64,000 nucleotides of DNA from Fragum whitleyi (taxonomy: Eukaryota; Mollusca; Bivalvia; Cardiida; Cardiidae): positions 40,195,617 to 40,259,616 of the forward strand of contig OX411558.1 of NCBI GenBank assembly GCA_948146395.1, in the 5' to 3' direction. The notes below the pieces were generated by a model that was not told where the DNA came from, searched no databases, and saw only the letters and a list, made by a program, of their open reading frames with translations. Made by a program: the position numbers and the translations under genes. Shown piece after piece: positions 37,201 to 46,200 of this stretch (within the stretch, counting starts at the first letter, position 1; every line of letters starts with the position of its first letter).

Positions 37201-40200
37201 GACCCCGTGACCTAGTTTTTGACCCCACTTGACCCAATTTCGAATTTGTCTGAGTTTTCATCAAGATAATCATTCTGACCAATTTTCAGGTTGATTGGGC
37301 TTAAAATATGGCCTCTAGAGTGTCCACAAGGTTTTTCTAAGATTTGACCCTGTGACCTAGTTTTTGACCCCAGTTGACCCAATTTCAAACTTGTCCGAGA
37401 TTTCATCAAGATAATCATTCTGACCAATTTTCAGGTTGATTGGGCCAAAAATATGGCCTCTAGAGTGTCCACAAGGTTTTTCTAAGATTTGACCCCGTGA
37501 CCTAGTTTTTGACCCCAGTTGACCTAATTTCGAACTTGTCCGAGATTCTATCAAGATAATCATTCTGACCAATTTTCAGGTTGATTTGGCTAAAAATATG
37601 GCCTCTAGAGTGTCCACAAGGTTTTTTCTAAGATTTGACCCCGTGACCTAGTTTTTGACCCCACTTGACCCAATTTCGAACTTGTCCGAGATTTCATCAA
37701 GATAATCATTCTGACCAATTTTCAGGTTGATTGGGCTAAAAATATGGCCTCTAGAGTGTCCACAAGGTTTTTCTAAGATTTGACCCCGTGACCTAGTTTT
37801 TGACCCCACTTGACCCAATTTCAAACTTGTCCGAGATTTCATCAAGATAATCATTCTGACCAATTTTCAGGTTGATTGGGCTAAAAATATTGCCTCTAGA
37901 GTGTCCACAAGGTTTTTCTAAGATTTGACCCTGTGACTTAGTTTTTGACCCCACTTGACCCAATTTCGAATTTGTCTGAGTTTTCATCAAGATAATCATT
38001 CTGACCAATTTTCAGGTTGATTGGGCTAAAAATATTGCCTCTAGAGTGTCCACAAGGTTTTTGTAAGATTTGACCCCGTGACCTAGTTTTTGACCCCACT
38101 TGACCCAATTTTGAACTTGTCCGAGATTTCATCAAGATAATCATTCTGACCAATTTTCAGGTTGATTGGGCTAAAAATATGGCCTCTAGAGTGTCCACAA
38201 GGTTTTTCTAAGATTTGACCCCGTGACCTAGTTTTTGACCCCACTTGACCCAATTTCGAACTTGTCCGAGATTTCATCAAGATAATCATTATGATCAATT
38301 TTCAGGTTGATTTGGCTAAAAATATGGCCTCTAGAGTGTCCACAAGGTTTTTCTAAGATTTGACCCCGTGACCTAGTTTTTGACCCCACTTGACCCAAAT
38401 TCGAACTTGTCCGAGATTTCATCAAGATAATCATTCTGACCAATTTTCAGGTTGATTGGGCTAAAAATATGGCCTCTAGAGTGTCCACAAGGTTTTTCTA
38501 AGGTTTGACCCCGTGACCTAGTTTTTGACCCCACTTGACCCAATTTCAAACTTGTCCGAGATTTCATCAAGATAATCATTCTGACCAATTTTCAGGTTGA
38601 TTTATCTAAAAATATGGCCTCTAGAGTGTCCACAAGGTTTTTCTAAGATTTGACCCTGTGACCTAGTTTTTGACCCCACTTGACCCAATTTCGAACTTGT
38701 CCGAGATTTCATCAAGATAATCATTCTGACCAATTTTCAGGTTGATTGGGCTAAAAATATGGCCTCTAGAGTGTCCACAAGGTAAATGTTGACGACGGAC
38801 GACGGACGACGCACGACGGACGACGGACATCAAGTAACCCCAAAAGCTCACCTTGAGCACTTCGTGCTCAGGTGAGCTAATAAAGAGTCAATTCATGTTT
38901 TCTCAGGCGTAAACATTTGCAGAGACCCTCAAAATGCGTTAATGCCTTTGTGCTTTGCACTCCGGCGTTAAACCTTTTTTTTGGTCTCAGCAAATGTTAA
39001 TGCCCTCAAAAACGTGAATTAACCTAATATTAAAACACCAGAAAATTTTAGACTTGTCCAAATTGAACGAAGATATTGAAGACAATTATTCAAGGTAGTG
39101 GACCCATAAAAGTTCCACAACATTTTGGACCACATGTTCTTTCACAATGTTAACCTAGGTTTCCTCGTGAAAATCATAAGGAAACCTCTGTTAACACTGT
39201 TATTGTTTATTTTTTCTGAAACATTGCAAAAATGTCACAAATCTATTACCTCAAGTTTTGTTATTTTATCTTTTTTTTTAGTAGAAAACATTAATTAGGG
39301 CCTTGTAATTCATTGAGTCCAGCATCTTTATCTACCTTAAAAATCAATGGAATGTAGCCCAACTGGAACAGTTTTGTAACTCAGAATTCAAATTCAAACA
39401 CCAAAAATAAACTCTCTATCTCTATGGGTTTAGAAAAAGTCTTGAAAACTGATTCATTGACAGACAGACAGTTGGAAGGACAGACGAACAGAGAACAAAT
39501 CTATTGTCACCACTGGCTTTGTCTGTAGGAGATTTATAAATTCAACCCAGGGCTCGACACTAAGGGGAGTCCAGGAGTCCGAGACTCCTTGTTTACTAGT
39601 TGGGACTCCTTTCATTTGCAAATAAGGAGTCCGATGGACTCCAAGGGTCATATGAGGATATTTTGAAAAACAAATACATTGAGCTTATAGATCTTTTCAC
39701 TGCAAAAGTTGGTGAAGAAAACATTTGCTTGCATCCTGTAGTATTTTGAGAAAAAAAACACCCTCATTTGGAAGAACATTGTGAAAAAAAAAAGAAATTG
39801 CTTATTACAAGCAATTTATTCTTTTCAACAATGTTCTCCATTATGAAAATTCAGACACATAACTTAGAGCTTGGACTCCTTGATTTCATGTTTTAGGAGT
39901 CCAATTGACTCCTTGATCTCAGGAGTAAGTGTCAACCCCTGCAACAAGATTCCAACTTCCCCTGTGACAAGATCTTGATTTCAAAATTAGGTAAAACCAC
40001 ATCAACATAATCAATGTTAGTCCATAATTTCAAGTGCATAGAGAAAGCCTAGTGATGGATAAAATAGCTAACAGACAGATGAACAGTACTGTATGAGGCT
40101 TGGAATTATCCAGGTTTTTAGTCTGACATAAATAAACTTGGGTCCAAAGGTTTTGATAAATGGTAACATAGAGGACATTATTTTTTTTAATGTATATTTT

Positions 40201-43200
40201 AATAATATTTTATCTATTCTTTGTCTGAAGGCGAACAAAGTGCACACATGATTACAAACATGTGGGGCTCAACTTCAGGAAAAAATTAAAGACTAATTAA
40301 CCCTTGTCATGCTGAATAAAAAACATTGGCAAAATTATATATAAATCAAAGTGCTGAAAGCTCTGTATCTCCTAATTGTGAGTCAGCATTTGATTTTGAA
40401 AATATAATTTCTGATTTTTTTTTTTGTTGTTGTTGTTTTAAAAAAGAAAATCAGGTTGTATGGACTAAGACCAGACTGCACATTTGTGCAGGCTGATGTG
40501 TGTCTATACCTCCTGCCAAAGTAGGAATATTCCAGGATCAGCATGACAAGAGTTAAAACAGATAATTTTGAGTGCCCTGTCTACTGACTGCATTACTCTA
40601 AACCCTGATTAACATTTATAACGGAATGTGTTGGCTGAACACTAATGCTCCTGAAACAGCAACAAGAGCACCACCTACGGGTGCCTACGCTCGGCTGTGG
40701 AGTGCTGGATGGTGGGAAAAAATCTAAGTCGAAAAAGGGGCATAATTTTCACAAAATGCATCTAGAGTTATCCCACTTGATGGTATAGGTTGCTCTTTTG
40801 ATAGTGAACATGTGTGCCAAGTTTCAAGTGAATTCCTTCCGTAGAACCAGAGATATAACAAAATGTCAAAGTTTTCGCACGACGACGACGACACAGAGGC
40901 TTTAGCAATACCTCGGGTTTTCTCCAAAACCAGCCAAGCTAAAAATTTAGAAGGTTAAACTTGATAACTGTACTTGACCTTATCCTATGACCTTGACCTT
41001 TGATGATGTGGACAGATGAGAGGAGGAACCTTCATGTCAAATATGATCATTATTCCTTAACCCTTGTCATGCTGAATAAATTTTTTGCTTAAAATTTTCA
41101 TCAAAATCAAAGGGCAAAAAGCACTGAAACAGCTGTAGGTCAATTTTTATTTTGAAAAACTAATCTATTGATAATTCAGGTTTGGAAGTGAGAAAAAGGT
41201 GGTGTAAACTAACATCAGACTGCACATATGTGCAGACTGATGTTTGTCTATAGGTCCTGCCAAAGCAGGAATATTCTGGGTTCAGCATGACAAGGGTTAA
41301 TAGTGTTGAAGTTAAATGAAAATGTTTAGTTTGCAGGCTAAATTTTCACAGGCAATAAAGAAGACAGACAGAGGCACAGACAGAATTGGTAAAACAAAAA
41401 ACAACCCCCCCTAACACCCACAACCCCCACCCCACCCCCCACCCCAACCTATTGTAGCTGGAGCATAATCATAGTAATGTGTCAACACTATAAACACTAA
41501 AGAATGAAAAAGCAAGGTATATATAGACATTTAAATGAACATTATCACACAAATGTTGTCCTATCTTAAAGTATTTGATATGAAACAGATGTTGCCCATA
41601 TTATCTTTGTTCTTATTGAACCTTTATCCCTAATTCCACTGTAGCACAGGACATGAAATGTCTGTGATTTTATGATTGAGAAAACATTGTGAAAAAGAAG
41701 AAATTGCTTCTGACAAGCAATTTCTTCTTTTTCCACACTACAGAATGTTTATTTTTAAAATTAAATCCACTTTAAATTTTCGTCCGCAAAATCTTTGGAT
41801 TTGGACAGGTCCAAAATTTTGTAAAACAGGAAAGTGTTAATAAGAAAATTAACCATTTATTTTTTAATAATCAAAAGAAAAGTGTTGGGCGTTATCATTA
41901 CCAAATGACATACTTGCAGACAGGCCAAAATTCAAAGATGTTGCAGAATACAATTTTTTGTGAATGAATTTTAAACAAGATGTGTTTGTGAAACATGAAT
42001 GCCCCTGAAACTGTAATTTTTTAAACTTGACAGATGACCTAACCAGATGGGCTTGACCTTGTCATGTGACCTTGACCTTGGTACTTGTAGATGTGCATTA
42101 TCGAGATCTACCATCATATCAAATATGAGCATTGTGCAGGGTTTAAGTACGTAATCAACAAAATGGGGTCCCAAGGACTCAATAGTCATGCTCACAGGGG
42201 TCCTTGCTGAAGGTTTTGGAGTCCCTGTGTTTTAGCTATCCTCATGTTTTTGTGAAAACATTAAATCATTCCCTGGATTAAGCTACGCAATGTATTGGAT
42301 AGATATTAACCTTTGAGATCAAATTGGGAAAAGATCTGAAGACTGTTTAAAATAGTCTTCAATTCTTTTTTGAAGGATGTCCCGAGAGGGTCCCAGGGAC
42401 TCACATCAGAAAGTTTTGAGAGTCCTAGCTACTTATACGGGGGTCTCAGACTCGCAAAACCTGCGTCCCTTAAAACCCTGATTGTGTCTTGTGCATCATA
42501 GAGATCTATATCATATCAAATATGAGCATTGCGTCTTGAATAGCCTTGAAGTAATTAGCAACGTTCAGATTTTTGGTTCAGTTTTGCAGACAGACAGACT
42601 GACAAACAGACAGACAGAGTTAAAACAATTTGCCCCCTATCTTTTGATGTGTGGGCATAAAAACTTTTGTAGCTTCTTTCTTGAAGGGGTAAAATAAGGT
42701 AGACTTGCTTATGAATGGTTTGTTTGTTTGAATGGGTTTTGCACTGTTTTTAACAATCTTTCAGACACATTGCAGCAGATGGAGCATCTAAAAATGCGCT
42801 CCTCGTATTTCTTGTGTCATCTCTTCCATTACATTCCTTCCACACCTAAAGCTACTATTTCACATAGGCTTGTGACTATCCATTATTTTGTGGTAGACAG
42901 ATGTCCAAATGGATATATGTCACTGCCCGCGATCAAACCCATGATCAGAGGTCGACACTTACTTCTGAGAAAAAGGAGTCAAACGGACTCCGAACTTATC
43001 GAATGAAGGAGTCCAAGCTCATATTAGGGAGCCAAAATTTTCATATTTTTGGGAGAAAATTGTGGAAAAGAAGAAAATGCTTGTAACAAGCAATTTCTTC
43101 TTTTTCCACAATAATTCCCCCAGAATTATAGGATGATTTTCTTTCAAAACAATATGTAGATACAGCCAAATGCTATATGCAATAACTTTCATATAAAAAA

Positions 43201-46200
43201 AATCTGAGACTTTGACAAATAGAGTTCATGGATAGAAACTTTGGACATTTTTCTGATCATTTGTTTGAGGAAATATTCTATGACCAAGGAGTCCATTGGA
43301 TTACGAGTCTGATGCATTACGAATTGTTTAGTACTGAGCCCCTAAAAAAATCTAAAATTCTTACCACATTTTTGTCAGGGTGCATGGTCACTGCTAATTT
43401 CTTGAAGGCTTTCCGAATCTCCTTGTCATTTGCACCTCGTGAAATTCCAAGAAGTTTGTAAAAGTCTTCCCCTGCTAATACAACAGCCATCAATAAGGTA
43501 CAAACAACAGCAAATAGTAGCCCATCACTCATCACTTTGAAAGGCATCTGAAATATTCCAAACCAAGGGTTTATTCAAGGTTTAGGGAAGAGGCCTGTAA
43601 CCTTTAATTTGGGGGAAAATACATCAGTAGGGAAAAGTTTACTTCTTGATATTTTGGTAGAAAGATTCTGAACTTTGTCATTTAGTGGTTCATTTTAGTA
43701 TACAAAACTAAAATTCAAATCATAAACCAAGTAAAATGTTGGTTTACTTTTAAAACATAACTACAGCTTGATTTAAGCTGTAGTAACTGTAGTTAGGGGG
43801 TGCATGGAATTACCAAATTATTCAATGATTACCAAATTAAACCAAACTATTACCAAATTAACTTTATTATCATGACTATTGTATGGTTTACAGGTGTTTT
43901 AATTAAAAATTATTTGATAATGATATCATTTCACTGAAATATTTACTTTGAAATAAAACTTTTGTCTAATTTGCCTATTCAAATGTACACATCTTACGGT
44001 CTGATAACATATTGGGACAATAACCAAATTATGGTGAAAATCAATCTATTACAAGATTGCTCATTAATTTGGTGTACCGGATTATCCATTGTGAGAAAAA
44101 ATAGACTGCATTAGCACAGTGAGCCAATTACCAAATTATTGTGAAAATCAACATAATCCAAGATTTCTCATTAATTTGGTATACCTAACTTTCCATTATG
44201 AGAAACCACTCTGCATTAGCTTAGTGAGACAATTAGATCTACCAAATTATGGTTCAATCATTTTCGAACAATTCTCATTAATGTAGAAAACTGATTTATC
44301 CATTATGAGAAAAGATGAACTGCATTACCTAAGTGAGGAAATTACCAAATTATTGTGAAACTAACCCATTACCGGATTACTCTATAACTTGGTATACCTG
44401 GAATTACCAAATATGTTGTCAACATACAACAACAATCTACAAAAAATAAACATTTGATAATTTTGCATACTTAATTTAAATAAAATTTAAATAAAAATAA
44501 GTTAAACCCAATAGTTATTATAAATTTAGGATTAATTTGGTAATAGTTTGGTTTAATTTGGTAATCATTTGAATAATTTGGTAATTCCATGGACTGGTAG
44601 TTAGGTGGCTTGGATAATTAAACTAATTGAACAATTTTTAAAAAAAGAATAGATGACAAATTCAAATCAAAAACAAGTGCACCAACTTCTGCCATACATT
44701 CTGCTGCAGGAGCTGGTAAATGCAAAAAATCCAAGTCAAAGATAGGCCATTACTCTTACAATATGCTTCTGGAGTTTTAGTCTGGTTCCTTCTTGAAATG
44801 GTAACCATTATTCATGAAGATAACAACAGATATTTGACCAAGATTAAATTGTGTGACGTCAACGCTTTCGCCCAAATCAACACCAACAACAACCCGAATG
44901 GCACCAATGTGTTACTCAGAAAACAGCCGATCTAAAAATCTTAATTAAATATTAAGACTCTCGCTTCAACGGACGCATCTCTGGTTACTATTGCTTATAT
45001 TGATGGAAACACTGAAAACAAGGAAAAAGCCACAAGATTTAATAATAAGAAACTTTTCAGTCTGATAAAAAATGCCAAGCAAGACGCAGCAGGAGTAGCT
45101 CCTCTTCTCGATAAAATTTCAGGTACCATCAAATCAGACAACACAGAAAAAGCAGATATATTAAATCAACAGTTTCAATCAGTCTTTACTCCAATGACAC
45201 CAATTTCTCTGGCTCAGTCCTGCCTTTCATCCATAAGACAAAATATGTTTTCCTCCTCTTTCAGTAAATATCCAGTCATGCCAGACATTACCATCTGCAC
45301 TGGTGGAGTACAAAAGCTAATATCCAACCTGAAACCAGACAAAGCAGCAGGACCTGACAACATCAAACCTTTAGTACTTAAAAACTTATGTTATCAAATT
45401 TCTCCTATCTTGCAAATTCTCTTTCAGAAATCCCTAGATACAGGCACCCTCCCCCAGGTATGGACGAAGGCAAACGTGACACCACTCTTTAAGAAAGGAA
45501 ACAAAGAAGATCCTGCAAATTACAGGCCTATATCCTTAACATGTATATTGTGTAAAGTTCTTGAACATATTGTAGCATCAAACCTAACTAAACATTTTGA
45601 CAAAAATAATATTCTTTATGATTTACAACATGGCTTCAGAGAACGGCGCTCATGTGAAACGCAGCTACTGCAACTGACCGACCATCTTGCCAGAAACCTT
45701 ACTGAAGGAAAACAAACTGATCTAGTTTTGTTAGACTTCAGCAAGGCTTTTGATAAAGTTAGCCACCTTAAACTTTTGTATAAATTGCAGGAACATGGAG
45801 TTAACAATGCTACCCTTTTGTGGATTAAATCTTTTCTTATAGGCAGAACACAGAAAGTAGTCTTAGAAGGTGGATGCTCAACCGAAGTACCAGTCACGTC
45901 AGGAGTACCTCAGGGATCGGTGCTTTGCCCTCTTCTGTTTCTCTTATATATAAATGACCTTCCTAACACTATCACCTCCCAAGTTCGTTTGTTTGCAGAT
46001 GACACTGCCGTTTACTTAGCTATAGATAACAAGCAAGACTGTATCACCCTGCAAGAAGATCTAGACAAGCTAATGCAGTGGGAGAAAAAATGGGAAATGG
46101 AGTTTAACCCTAGCAAATGCATTGTCCTAAATATTACTAAAAAGAAGAAAAAGATTTCTTTTGATTACAGGCTACACGGGCAAGTGCTAGAGACTGTGGA

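Noticed and set aside
37067..38860. Ladder of 71-codon ORFs every 145 bp (and similar ones at 3.4-5.5 kb)
   Set aside because: The period is not a multiple of three, each ORF ends at a stop within the next unit, and the sequence is an element core with hairpin ends. They are by-products of repetition.
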